Source of the DNA: Anisakis pegreffii
Lineage: Eukaryota; Nematoda; Chromadorea; Rhabditida; Anisakidae
DNA length: 64,000 bases
NCBI GenBank assembly: GCA_035041965.1
Contig: JAPYMA010000536.1
Span: forward strand, 58,935 to 122,934
Direction of reading: 5' to 3'
Both the position numbers and the translations under genes were made by a program. The stretch's first letter is position 1. The number at the start of each line of letters is the position of its first letter. The notes below the pieces were generated by a model. The model did no database searches, was not told the DNA's origin, and worked only from the letters and a program-made list of their open reading frames with translations. Shown here piece by piece: positions 13,683 through 26,640 of the stretch.

Positions 13683-16600
13683 TCAATTGTGGGAAAGAGC
13701 AGAGTTGTACCCAGACAAATAGCGTATCGGAATTAATGAAGACTGGAGGCGTTCGCTTTTGAGTTCAAGAAGGGTAGCAGCGCAGTCTTTCGCCAAAACT
13801 CTCTGATCAAACTGAATGGATGGAAATGTAACGGAGGAGTGATCATGAGATGAATTCTGAGTTTCTGAACGAACATGAGCGCGTATTTGGTCGAGTCGAT
13901 TCGTTCTTTCGTTGTTCACAATCTCTAATCTCATCAAAAAACGGTCCACATACGAAACGAAAAGTACGCAATGGCACTATAAAATATACGATAAATATAA
14001 TTTTTCGATTTAATCACAAAACAACATTAATAATCGGAAGCTATTCACAATCAGTCATTAACAACAACAACAACAGATATTGCATAATCAAAACGATAAT
14101 TCACACTGAAATTCTCAACATCAGACTAGAATATTGGAAACAGGCGATTAGTCATAACGTTTCCAAGATCAATGATAAAATAAACAAGGATAAGTTAATA
14201 TTGATGCAGCAACAATAATAATAATGATAATTGGTCAAAAATTTTGGGGCAATCGCAATTTCTTAGATAAGCATCTGAATTTATTAGTGAAACTTTCGGG
14301 AGCCTTAATTAATTGTTAATTCGTGGAATTACATTTCATTGCGAAGCTATTTCTAAATTCTTTCACTTGGCTAAAATTACCGCCGGTATCGTTGTTTGCA
14401 TCATTGATATCCCTGTTTAGATCATAAATTACTATATAGTATTGGTGATATTAGCATCATCTTCAATGCATTCCACAGCTTCCCACGTGGATAATCACAA
14501 TATCACATATCAATCTCAAATTGAAATTTATAAACGAATAAAATTATGCCATTGACTTAAATTGACTTTCTGAGTTATTCACACACAATCGCGAATTCAA
14601 CAATTATCCTGAATAAACAACGCTTTCAATCAATTCAACAAGTATTCACACAATATTTTGAATCATGCACAACAGAATATCAAATTGAATATAGTATTGA
14701 TTGAGAACTGAGCTTTGAAAAAAACGATAATGGTCATTATTAATCTATTAGATTTTAAAAAATTGATTTCTTCAATGACAACTCTAAATCAGTGATCGAT
14801 GCTGATCAGTATTCATAGTATAAAACAATGGAATTTATTGGATTCATCGGTGTAAAATAGTTACTGACACCAGGTCCGTAACCGGTATGGTCAGTCTTTC
14901 CAGAGAATAATGCGAGCATGGCAGCTCAACTACCGTATTCGAGTCAAATCCTTTGAAAGTAACATCGGTGTTCCTATGGGGCCATTGGTTTCCTATGGGA
15001 TCAGTGGTCATTTCTGGAATTTCGACCAAAAATTGTGCATAGAACAAATTCGGCGCTCTTAATAAATACGGGCCCGATTGCTATTGCACACAAGTCATAG
15101 TGAAATGATTGTTGTCGAGATTATACCCGCCGCCAAAGTGCTATACTCTCTATTGCACATGGCATGACCTTTGCAAATCATGTTCGAGCATTTGATATCA
15201 TATTTGAATTATTATTTATATTAAGTATTATGTATAGAGTATTATGCATTATCGAGAGATTAATTTTTGAGGATAGTTTTGTTTTGTTCATTTATTGAAG
15301 CGATTTTATCAGAATATATTCCGATTTGATCAGTTGATAGTTATCGATTTCTGTCATTATCAGTTATATTCATTCAGCAAAATCATCGTCATTTTTCCGC
15401 TTCTTCAACGTTCCCGTTCGCCAGCTTACGCTCTTCTTCTTCTGAAAGATCGATTCTTTGTTTTTCAGCTAATTCATTACTCAATCAATGATCAGTAGAA
15501 CAACATATCTTTCTCACAGCTGAAGTCATGGCCACTGAACAACATTCAGAACCGAAACAAAATTCAACATTCATTTTCATTACGAATTCAAATTCAACTG
15601 CTATTATTCATTATCACAATTATCACTGTTGCCATGTCACTCAAATCCTTATCATATGAGCTGATATCAGTACAAATGCTATTAGGATTAGTATTATAGC
15701 CGCAATTGCGCTTGCTAATGTAATCATTGTTGTTAGCATTAGTATTATCATACTCATCAATCACTACCATTATCAGCAGCACTCTTATCATCATTGTTAC
15801 TTAACCTGATCATTTACGCTCACAAAACATTTTCAAGATGAATGAAACCTTTAACAGCTCGTTCCTTCCATCTCATTTTATTCTCTTGCATGTTACTCAT
15901 CCAAGGATTCGGGATTTCCAATTTGCCCGCATAATTCAACGGTAAACGCCGTACTGACGACGAACGCGCTGAGGAACACCTTCTGAAAGGATTGATAAAT
16001 GTTTGCTATTCACAGGTGTTATTTTAGCTGAACACATGAAAAGCACCTGCAGTAAGAGTGCATCGAGGATAACTATGAACATACTGCTCCCTCGAAAATA
16101 AGATCTTTCTCATAGCTGAATTCATAGCTGTGAGAATTGGGATTTGAATTTAAGCGAAAATTTTTCATAGTATTAATTTAAATTTTAGTTTGAATTTGAA
16201 TAGATATTGCGCATAGTTTCAATTTGGACTGATATATTCCGATATTTGTAACACTGATTACGATATGCGAGAATGATCAGCATAATTAGAACAATGACAA
16301 TAATAATGATCTTGTAATAATAATAAATATAATAATAAATGTGCCATACGCGGAATCAGGTACTGGTGACAATCCCGCACTGGAACTGCTTCGTTCATTA
16401 CCCATACCGGGTGGAAATAATGAATCTGACGGGGGTAACGATACCAATGGCTCAACCATTTTCGTCAGCAACTCGCCACACACCATCATTGTTGGTTCAA
16501 CGATGAAATCGATGAAACCTTCAAGTATTTTATTATTTTGTGGATAAAAGTGAACGGTAAACGATGACTGCATTAATGATTTCAGAAAACAATGAAATTA

Positions 16601-19600
16601 GTAACGATATGAAGAATACTATTAAAAAATCGTACCAATTTGTGAGTCAGCCACATGAACTGTATGACGATCACATAAAGGTGAATACGGTAAACCCATA
16701 CTAAACTCCAAATCGCCCTGTCTAAAGAATTCCTCCAAAACGCCTTCAGTCCATCGTGAATGCAAATTCCACGGTTTCGATGCATGTGATATATCGCATG
16801 CATGCACTATTAGACATAACGCCTTGTTTTTGTCGATTCTGAAATTTGATTTAATTTGTGCGCAATAATTACTCATTACTCATTATTTCCTCTATCCTTC
16901 CATAAAGTATGACAGTTCAAAATGAATTTGTTTCAGATCAAATTAAAATAAAAGTGAGGTCAGTATGTAGAATGACTGAAATGAATGAATAAACATTCAA
17001 CTATTTAACTCACCCTTCTGGCAGAGAGAGCATATTTTTCATTGTTTTAATTTGAACGAAATGTGTCGACATATCGGTTGCGAGGACTATTTCGATTACC
17101 ATGTTGCGTAATTCTCTTAAAACTTATTCACTGATTGCTTGAATTCTCTCACTTTTGAATATTCAACTCAAATTTGATTATATTTACAAAAAAAGCGAAT
17201 AAAAATGCGCTGAAATAATTGCAGCAACCAATCACTTAAAGTAGCCTATACAAAAAGCTAGAATTGAGTGATTTTTTCTAAATCTGAAACTCGCAATTAT
17301 ACATTCACAACTTAATAGCCAATGATAATAACAGTATGTATACTGATTATGTTGATGTACCAGTGATACTAGCATAATAGCTATCACATCAGTTAAAATA
17401 ATTTACTAGTTATGTATGAATAAGTGTATGCATTTAAGAATAGTTTCTAACAATATATGGGATAATCTATTTATGAAAGAATTCACACCTGTACTCTTCC
17501 TTTGTAAGTCTTTCCAAAATATTCCTGTCCCCATCCTTCAACAGTCTAAAACATGCGCTTACGTGGTGATTCTCAAGAACACTTCTATCGTTATAGAGCA
17601 TTGCAAAATTAGATCTGCAAAGTGATCATTTCCAATTATTATTACCGATACAATCATCAAATTGCTCGTATGACACCGCTATGAGGATGATAACATTTTT
17701 GAGTCGTAGACATCAAAGAAACTCGAATTTGATTGGATGAGTTTAATTACCCAATGGAAAACTTCTTTGCGCTATGATTCTGGCAATCTGAGCAGAATTG
17801 TCATCACTACCAATAGATAATGCCATTTTGTTGGTATTTTTTTATCAATAATGCACTCAACCCAAACATCCGTTTAACTCTGATAATATCATCCTTGCTG
17901 GCATTATCATTGTTATCATCAGAGTTATTATTTTATCATTATTAATATTAACTCCAATCCAGTTGGCACAATTATTAATATTCCTTCCGGTATCATAATA
18001 ATGATGGTCGTTATCGATATCATTGCTGATTAATGACTATTTTTATCAATAATTCGGAACCTACCCAGACTGTATGTGAAAGTTATTGGTGTGCCCAGTA
18101 TGTTCATAATCATGTATAAGTGCTCCGAATATTACTGCCAATAAATCCAAATCGGTTAAACTGCTCTGAAAATTCAACAAACGCAATTTCTCATCATATC
18201 TAAGCTATCGTTCAACAATACCATCACCCATTCATGTGATTATAACAATTAATGCATTTGTTTTAGGCAGAAATATGAATATAATTTTGGAACAATATTT
18301 TATGGTAATAATGAAGTTAGCATTTGTTATCGGAATAAAATAATAAATCTATAAATCGCCACCGAAACTAAAAAGGTGAGAAAAAGGTAAAGGTAAAAAA
18401 GGTGATATCGTAAGAAAAAAGGTAAAAAAGTAAAAACCGCGAGTCCAGTTTGTGACAGCATAAAATGCGACGATTGTGTAACGTCTGCAGCATGCACAAT
18501 GTTGTGATATGGATTATTATGCTTACTGTAACCAGCTTCCAATGCCAATAGATAATTTTCGAGTGTTTGATACGGTATCTGAAAACAGCATTAAATATCA
18601 CTTATAATAGAGGCAATAACAATAATGATAATAATAATAACAATAATAATATTATTAACAATAACAATGACAATAAAACAGATGAATTAATAATGTTCCG
18701 AAAATTATGATTATGTAAATTTTATTGTATATTGTATATTACGTTCAGAATAAATGAATGCAGACAGGTCCAACTATGTGAAGAATGATTACGATACACA
18801 ATTAAGGCAATTTGCAGTTTCAGGATGAGATATTTTATGAGCGAATCAATAAATCACCTTAAACCGTTCAAGAAAGCCATATCGATTGAACAGTTCAAAT
18901 CCGACATATTTCAGCGCATGACCGTCCGAGACTTCGTTCACTTTGAACGGATCGAACGACCAACTGTCCACGTTCTGAATAATATTGTTTTGATCATTTT
19001 TGCTTTTTTGTCAGCATCTTTGCTGTTATTATTATAGTCAATGCTGATCTAATCAGTTGACATTGCGCTCTCAGCACAATAATCGACAGTATCAACTCAA
19101 AAAAGCACCAAAAGGATCGCAATCAATGAAAAGCAAACCCGCATCAACGCAGCAATCTCAGGTGGAATCGGTGCAAAAACAGCTTGTGATTTTCGAAACA
19201 TTCTGAAAATATCACTCATAAATTGTTATTGTCATAATCATTATCATCACCGTTTTGTTCATCATTATTATCACTGTTGTTAACATTAATCACCGTTTTC
19301 AATGATAATGTTGAATCCGGTATCATATATCAGCGATAACATTACCAGTTAACTTTATCAGTTAAAGTATGGTGCCGAAGGTATCAATGAATGATGTCGA
19401 AATGCTTCAGATCTAAAAGAATAACAAAAATGTGAAATTGCTAAATGAAAAATGCTCACTTATCAAAGAAGATTCCGGTTCGGATCGCATTCGCGACAGA
19501 CTTGAATTTGGGTTTTTCGCGTTTCGACGGAACATTCTGACGAGTGAAAGTGGCTGCAAGCCACTCTCGTACCTCATCCGGCACACTCTCTGAAGTCACC

Positions 19601-20720
19601 TCGGCCAAATCATCGTCCTCATCGCATATTCTTCTGAGCATTAAACGTTTCTTTTTATATTTATTTCAAATATCACAATATTTTGTCATTTTAACTGATT
19701 TTTTACTATTATTCACGTAACTGATATCAAAGAGTCATCATTATATTATCACTGAACACGTTAACTAATATGACTGGATGGAACTTCCGAACCTAGTTTC
19801 ATCCATATAAGCCGTCTCAAGAACGAGCGCAGCATATTCGATGTTTTTCTTGAGATCCTCCAAAGGTAACTGTCCACTGTTCAACTGATGAAGTATATAT
19901 CGTAATCTGAAATTGAAGAATGTTTACTTCCATGATTAAAATGTGTATTTATCACTATTGATATGATTATTTGTGATATAAATGTCGAAATCAACGATAA
20001 ATTGATCTGCTTTTAGTAATTGATCCTCCCTTCTTCTCATTCAATTATGAAATTGTCCATTCTATCATTTTAATTTTGCTTTTTTACACATTGATTTTTT
20101 TGCTTTCAACATTTCTACCAAACGATGTGCATGATGAATTTGACTGATTTATTCATTCCAAGCTTTTGTTTTGCTTTAGAAGAGGCAATATTCGAATTTT
20201 CTTGCAAGCACCGTCACTATTGAAATCGACCGATTTGCGTCATTGAAAAAAGCCATCGTCCAAAATGTGTCGAGATCAATAATTACTCATAGATTCAAAG
20301 TTCTCATAGGAAAATTTTCAAAAAATTTCCTATCGAATTCTATACAAGTGAATATTCGATGAGAATTTCAAGTGATAATATAGAACAAATGATAATGATA
20401 TGATAATAGTCTTGTTTATGTTTTACTTCAACAAATAAGTTGATTAATTATTAATAAGAAAACAGATAAGGAATTCTATCTGACTTCAGAACGTGTCATC
20501 ATTGTGTTCAAAACAACCTCAATGCAACTACCGTATCCTACTGCAATCAGCAAACGACATCTTTTGATTGGATGAGTTCAAAATCAGTGAATTAGAAGCG
20601 GTACTGAGACAGTATTGTAAAACCATACACAGAGACAATTAGAGTGATAGTAAATATAAAGAAATGAATAGAACAATCGTAATTGATTGCTTACGTGTCA
20701 AGAGCTTGTGATACATGCAT
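13683..20720 (-). CDS. pde-1: Calcium/calmodulin-type 3',5'-cyclic nucleotide phosphodiesterase (PDE1 family)
   Basis: Hydrolyses cAMP/cGMP to 5'-nucleotides. Minus-strand exons in transcript order: 20695-20720 (tentative start), 19793-19906, 19460-19633, 19139-19202, 18858-18974, 18438-18578, 18065-18165, 17489-17614, 17014-17115, 16636-16838, 16350-16518, 15849-15982, 13683-13864 (tentative end). Phases close throughout, giving about 550 residues, usual for PDE1. Seen: PDE1 N-terminal block DLKKNIEYAALVLETAYMDE and VPDEVREWLAATFTR; catalytic HNxxH (H190, H194) in NPYHNIVHAADVTQ; HDYEHTG (H230, D231); HACDISH with metal ligand D336; nucleotide-binding Q387 in SQIGFIDFIVEPT; C-terminal NKMRWKERA. 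All expected metal ligands are present, so it should be active. Oddities: HTGHTNNF where vertebrate PDE1 has TT, and a 59-residue Ser-rich tail I do not recognise. The calmodulin-binding N terminus is short; other 5-prime exons may exist upstream. The core from 15849 to 19906 is secure. Confidence 0.93.
14844..15055 (-). other. Coding-like open segment inside the last PDE1 intron
   Basis: A 70-codon open stretch with more even base use than the surrounding AT-rich intron. It could follow exon 15849-15982 in phase using an AG at 15056-15057, and would end the protein at the stop at 14844-14846. The residues (for example TTDPIGNQWPHRNTD and ELPCSHYSLERL) match no family I know. It may be an alternative terminal exon or chance. 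Confidence 0.25.
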
Positions 20721-23700
20721 GACAATGAAACAAGTGCCGATTAGCAATATTCGTGGTGCTGATGGTGTGTGATGATCAGTTGGGATATAATGGTAATGAT
20801 AGTAGTGATAACAGTGATAATAATCGCATACGATACGGTAAGATACCAACAAAAAACAGTGTTGTGGTGAAGTGTGACTGCAATACCTGAGTGAAGAGGT
20901 GCGTGTTTAAAACATTTCCGTCACTCGGGTGATATCAACTGGTAACGATAACAGCGACAACGATCGACTGACGATCAAAGAAATGGGCATTGAGGTGATA
21001 AAGTCGGATAAAATATCAACACGTGGAAGGAAGACTATCGCCATCAACATAGGAAAATGACAACAAAAGAAACCTATATTCAGCTTACCGTATTTCATCC
21101 ATTATTGTCTTTTCCAGGCCCCCCCTTTCCTGTTTTGATCAAACCCACTCCAAAGAAAATTTCAAAGATATCAACCCGTCACGGTGTTCATTCAGTAAAA
21201 TATGTGCAAAAGTTATTCATAAAGTAAAAATAGGACAGAAAAAAAAGAACTGTTTTAATATGCATGATAAATTTGAGTGCATCCTGAATGAGATACATAA
21301 CGAAACATCGTGGATAACAGTGATTAGTCAGAAAACGGTAAAATTGGGGAATCGCACGTGATAACGAATGTAGCCATCAAAAATTCATGATTCATTGCTC
21401 ACAGCTCATGTTGCATGCATGTTTCGTGCACTGTGATAATTTGCGGCCAAAAACATGAGCAAAATAAACGTTCGAAAACTCTTCCAAACCTCCATTAGAA
21501 TTTATCAAATGATAATCTATTATAAACTGAAATTTAGCATTCCGATGAAAAAATTGCTGATCGTGAGTTCGGAGGGAAAATTTACATTTGAAGGGAGAAA
21601 TCAACACATAAATATCAACAGAAGCCATTCTACAATATAGATGCGAATAAATAAATGTGAACAAAAGCGTATGACTCTTGAAAAAGCACTCAGCACTACC
21701 ACTCACTATGAGATTGTTGAATCCGGAATAAAGAGATCACAAAATTTCAATTACTAGGCTCTCCGGCTGAGAATCCTCCATATTCAGCACAGAATTATTC
21801 TCGTAAAGAAGCTGAATTTCAGACTATGAACAATTTCAACAAACGGTTGAGCTGTTATGCATTCTCCACTAGATAAATTTTTTTAATGATAAAGTTCAAC
21901 TGAATTATTCAAATAAATTCCAATAAAATCATAAAATCAGTTCGATAAATAGTATGATCAAGTCAGCTGAGCATTTGTTGGCATTGATACGAAGCTAATA
22001 AAAATGATTTTTGATCATTACGATTTCGAGCAAAATTTCCTAGGCGAACGGAAATTCGAAGGAAAACAAAACTCTGCTCGAAACTAAGCGTTGTACCAAT
22101 ATCATTGTGTTGCAAGCCTGGGCCAGGCTATGATTTGGCTTGTATTTAATTATCTGTTAATAATAATAACAATAATAATAATAACGATAATAAAGATTAA
22201 CATAAGTGCAATAGAAGTGCAACTGACAATATTCATAGGCATGAATGTCAATGTGTATGATCATTTACAATTGAAACGAAACGACACGAATGAAGTTACT
22301 GGAGAATTTTATTGGAATGAATCGAACGAAGTGTTCTCAATAAGTCAAATTTAATGCAAAAATCAATTTCATTTGCTACAAAATATAGCATTAATGCTAA
22401 TCTGGAAGATAGGAAAAACAGCAATCGAAATTATCCGAAGAGTGCAATTCAATTTCATCGTAATTTGAATTTCAATGAGATAAGCAGTTAAAGGCATCGC
22501 AAGATTTACAGCGGAACTTTTGACTTGAGTCGATCTGAATTTATTTTTCGTTTCTGAATTTTCTTCGTCAACATCAATGAGTATTTTGACAGAGAGATGC
22601 AACGAAGATGTTATCAATGAAAATAGCAATAACGATAGTGGGAATAATTTTGGTAATAGTGATAATGACATCATGATAGTAACATCGTTGCACCATTCAG
22701 TTTCGGGCAAAACTTTCCCCACGAGCGCACAGACGATTCGGTTTGTAGGTGAATATCTCAGCAAGCTATGTAAAAAATATTACTAATAATGATAATAAAG
22801 ATTCGAAAAGCACCTGCAAGCATGTTTCCGCAGTATTATTTGATAAAAACCATAAGTATCGTCAATGATCATTGTGTATGTCAATGCAATATTGATGCTG
22901 AATCAATAATTAATAATGAATATCCGATGAATGCAAGATTTGTGAACAATAGGGATATGATTCTTATGCAGATGTATTTGCGATCGATTCCAAACTAGCT
23001 CCAATGAAATCCTTCAGATGTTGAGAAAATAATCAACTTTTAAGCTGTGCGATTTTTAGAATCTTTTATTCGCACAGAATATGAAAAATGCAAGTGTGAA
23101 AGATTATGAATATATGATAGTGATAAGCAGATAAGATTTGTGTTGATAAATTAGAAATTGAATGACGATAGTGACTGTAATGATAGGTGTTTATGGTTTT
23201 GCGCTAATTTATTTGGTTGAAACACTGATATTGATAATAATATCAGTTAATATCAGTGAAGCTAATATGAATACAGTAGGAACAAGGAGAGATTGAAGAT
23301 TTCAGTGGAATATTCAAAAATCAACTGTAGTAGGTTGAGATGATGGATGATGCTAAAGGACGATGAGGTACGTTTACGAAGTGAACTCAGTTGATATATT
23401 AAGCATACATCATTTTATGTGCTGCTTCTGCCTAATGATGGGTATTATAATATGATGTACGACAGTGTGTTATGTGATGTGATCTGATAGAATAAAACAA
23501 AATTTACATTCACATATAAGAGGTTTTAATTATGAAGACGGACGATTAAGTCGTCTTGGTTAAAGGAATATATGGAACGGATGTATTAATGGATTATACA
23601 TATATCTGATTGGGATGTGACGCAAGTTGGATTCGAATAGATTAAAGATGCCATATAAAAATTAGCTAATGAACTGAATGCTCGAAGAAATGTGATGTGA

Positions 23701-25867
23701 TAATGAATTAAGCTAAGGAACTGAAAAATGAATTGAAATGATAAAAATTAACTAATGAACTGAAAAATGATAAGAAATGTGATAATGAATTAAGAGACTT
23801 ATGACTAGATATCGACTAATGCCTGTTGATTTGTCGAAATAAGAAGGGACTGTGAAAGGTCATTAGGATTCATAATTATCTGAATGTCAGCTCATTTAAC
23901 AATTAATTTTCATTTTACACATACCAGCTCAACTGTTATTGATTTATTCATAGTCTTAAAATAATTATTTACTAATGTATTTACTGAATATATTATTTTT
24001 AGTTATTCATTAAAACCTGTAAATATATCCAAACGTATATGAAGTTTATAAGTGTTGATTGATATGAACATTTTATGATGTATATGTTCGACTTTTTCAG
24101 ATTATCTCATCGTTTAAGTTGTCATACTTCATTTTGACATGTTGCTATAACAACAAGTCAATGCCAAATAGATGTATCTTTATTCACTTACGTGACATCC
24201 ATCAAATAATCGCATCACCGACATTATGTTCCACAAATCTTTTCACCTCAACAACATCTTGATTGATGCTGACAAATCAGGCAATCCATCGCATGCAATG
24301 CGTTACATTCTATGCATGAACGCACTCAATTCAATGGGTATATCTTGAAAGCACAGTGGTACTGTATCTGTGACGAAATGCACTTCTTAGTGTTTTGTGT
24401 GCAATTGCTAACATATATCCATGAGATGGGTCAAACTTTGGCTCAGGAGCGATTGAAAATTCAGGTCCGGATGAGATTCACGGTATTCGGACAACTGTTC
24501 CCGAGATAACTGCCCCCGGGGATATTTGCTCCCGAGACAACCGCTCTCCAATAATTTGCCTCCACGATAGCCATCATCGTAAACACAAGTTCTTTTGATC
24601 ATTACAGTCAATATTACTACTATTGTCATTTTGTAGATTACTATTATGATTTCCATTTTTAGTTCTTTCGAAGAGGAATTTTCTGTCACAACTCTTTCTT
24701 GAGGCATTTGTCGTAGAACCAAGGTTCACATTCAGAGCCTGACGATCAAACATCAACATGTGATCAAGAGATTTAAGCCAGAGTATAGATCTATGGAGGA
24801 GGAACGCTGTGAGAACTGAAATTTGTGAAAATTCTCTAACAGAGATAGCTATTTTCAACAGAATGCTTCAATAGAGCTCTGCTTTCAATTTCATTTTGAT
24901 GGGATGGATCAGTCTAGAGACATGTACATAATCATATGCAAACATACGTCATATCATCGCAATTGGCTAAGGATCAACAACTATGACGTTAATGTGTCAA
25001 ATGTTTACATGCCAATCTTCTCCCATAAAAGCGATTTTAATCCTCAGTTTGCGAAAAATAATAAATCACCTCAACAATCATATTGTCTAAACGATCCGAT
25101 AATGAGAAATTTCGTAGAGTGTGGCGGTAGACAGTGTTGAAATGATAACTATCTTAATGATCAAAAATTTGAAGTGAGCATCACCTCGAGCAAGCTAAAC
25201 TCCCTATTTTACGCACATTCTCATCAAAACTTAGGCAATAAGTTTATCGACGTTAATCTAAAGCACTTTGATAACATTGGTTCGATGCGTATTCGGCAAG
25301 CTTAGAGAAGCGAATGCATTTAAATCACTGATATAATTTGGGAATCTCACTAAATCTTATACAGCAACAGAAACGAAAGTATTTATCATTGATGTGGGTT
25401 CATTAAAAACACAAAAATGATCACGGCATTAACAATGATCATCACGACAGCAATAATGATAACAATAAAAATGAAAACAATTGATAAGAGTGATAACAAT
25501 ATTGATAATAACAATCATGATAAAAACTATATCGAATCGAAAAAACACAAATGACGGCAGTAGTCGATGAAGAGGTCCTTCATTGAAGCAATCAATATGT
25601 AAATTAAGTTAGCATCTATCAAAATGTCATCAACCAACGCACACATCTTGTCTCATTCACTCTCGAATCATTAAACAGACAACGCATTTGCTCACAATCA
25701 GTTCAAGCACCACTTCAAAATCAATTACATTGCTTACAAATTGATGCATAACCGCTAAAAAATGAATAGGAATCGAAACGATATACGAAATACCAATAAA
25801 GAATCATTGCAAAGCGTGGGCCAAAATGAATCTGACACATTTGTGGCTTCATTAAAAACACAATAGA
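20721..25867. other. Long stretch without recognisable genes, left part
   Basis: About 5 kb of AT-rich DNA upstream of the phosphodiesterase. Open frames are short and simple, with Asn/Asp/Ile-rich content caused by GATAAT and ATTATT tracts. A minus-strand frame at 20907-21098 encodes a hydrophobic stretch but has no family match and no clear splice partner; it could be an unseen 5-prime exon of the phosphodiesterase. Nothing else could be supported apart from the short GC-rich repeat near 24.5 kb. Confidence 0.45.
24487..24566. repeat. Short GC-rich degenerate tandem repeat
   Basis: Five degenerate units of about 16 bases follow one another, each shaped like A(C/T)AAC(T/C)G(C/T)TCCCGAG, in otherwise AT-rich DNA: ACAACTGTTCCCGAG, ATAACTGCCCCCGGG, GATATTTGCTCCCGAG, ACAACCGCTCTCCAAT and AATTTGCCTCCACGAT. 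The run decays towards the right. It may be an arm or subterminal repeat of a mobile element, but no partner arm was found. Confidence 0.6.
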
Positions 25868-26640
25868 AAATGAATGATGAACGAGAATCTTTTTGTTTTG
25901 CACATGACGCCATTTTGTCTGAGTGCTGTTCAAAGATTACACCAGTTAAGTGCTTCTCAAACGTTTTTTGCTTTAATTCAGGTTTTTCAGATGTCTTTGC
26001 CTGTGACAAGACCCATTTTCATGTGTGTGGAAATGTGAATAAGAAAAATTTTCGATACCGGTCTGAAAAGAAACCTCATGAGTTACACGAACAGCCCTTG
26101 CATAGTCGTCATGTAACCATATGGTGTACGGTAGCAGAATTTAGTATTTTGAATCAGTATTTTTTCAAAGAAGAAAATGACTGTTATCTCTGAACAATAT
26201 TATTATTACTAGACACTTTCTGAGACTCGTTAAACTGGATAAAGTTAACGATAGACATAATGTTCAGTTTTAAGAAGACAGTGCAACAGTCCACTCTTTG
26301 AGACGTTCGATTGCGTAAGATCATCCCTGGTCATTTGATCTCATTTGGGGTGATATCGATCGGTCCGTCCGATCACCTGATCTGAGCCTGCATGATTTTT
26401 TCTGTGGGGATGTTTAAAATCAAAAGTTCAGAGTGTGGCCATCGGTCCATTGAACGTCCAAAAGATGCCATTTGCTAAGAAAAAGTTGATATTCCATATG
26501 AAATGACCCGTCAGGTTATGGATAGCATTCGCAAGCGTCTTCGATAGTGTTTGGTCAATAATGAAGAACATTCGACTGATGTAATTTTAAAACACCAGAA
26601 AACAAGATGGCATTATATGTAGACTTAGAAAACGAAAAAA
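25868..26640 (+). pseudogene. Decayed mariner-like DDE transposase
   Basis: A transposase relic read in several frames. At about 25990-26185 an open segment encodes DKTHFHVCGNVNKKNFRY followed by LHEQPLHSRHVTIWCTVAEF and QYFFKEEN, the conserved block around the second catalytic acidic residue of mariner-like elements. Further on, pieces resembling GATxHSLRRS (about 26280), PGHLISF-GGDID then RSPDLSLHDFF, WG and LKSKV (26320-26420), and MTRQVMDSIRKRLR then CLVNNEEHSTDVILKHQ (26500-26600) follow in family order. A frameshift in the T-run near 26400 and stops such as the TAG after KRLR show it is dead. No N-terminal DNA-binding part, terminal inverted repeats or TA duplications were identified, so the edges are approximate. 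Confidence 0.75.

Noticed and set aside
25260..25300. tRNA-like GGTTCGATGC
   Set aside because: No cloverleaf stems could be drawn around it; the match is limited to the loop-like string.
25721..26009. Two minus-strand frames over the transposase region
   Set aside because: They are antisense to recognisable transposase blocks on the plus strand.
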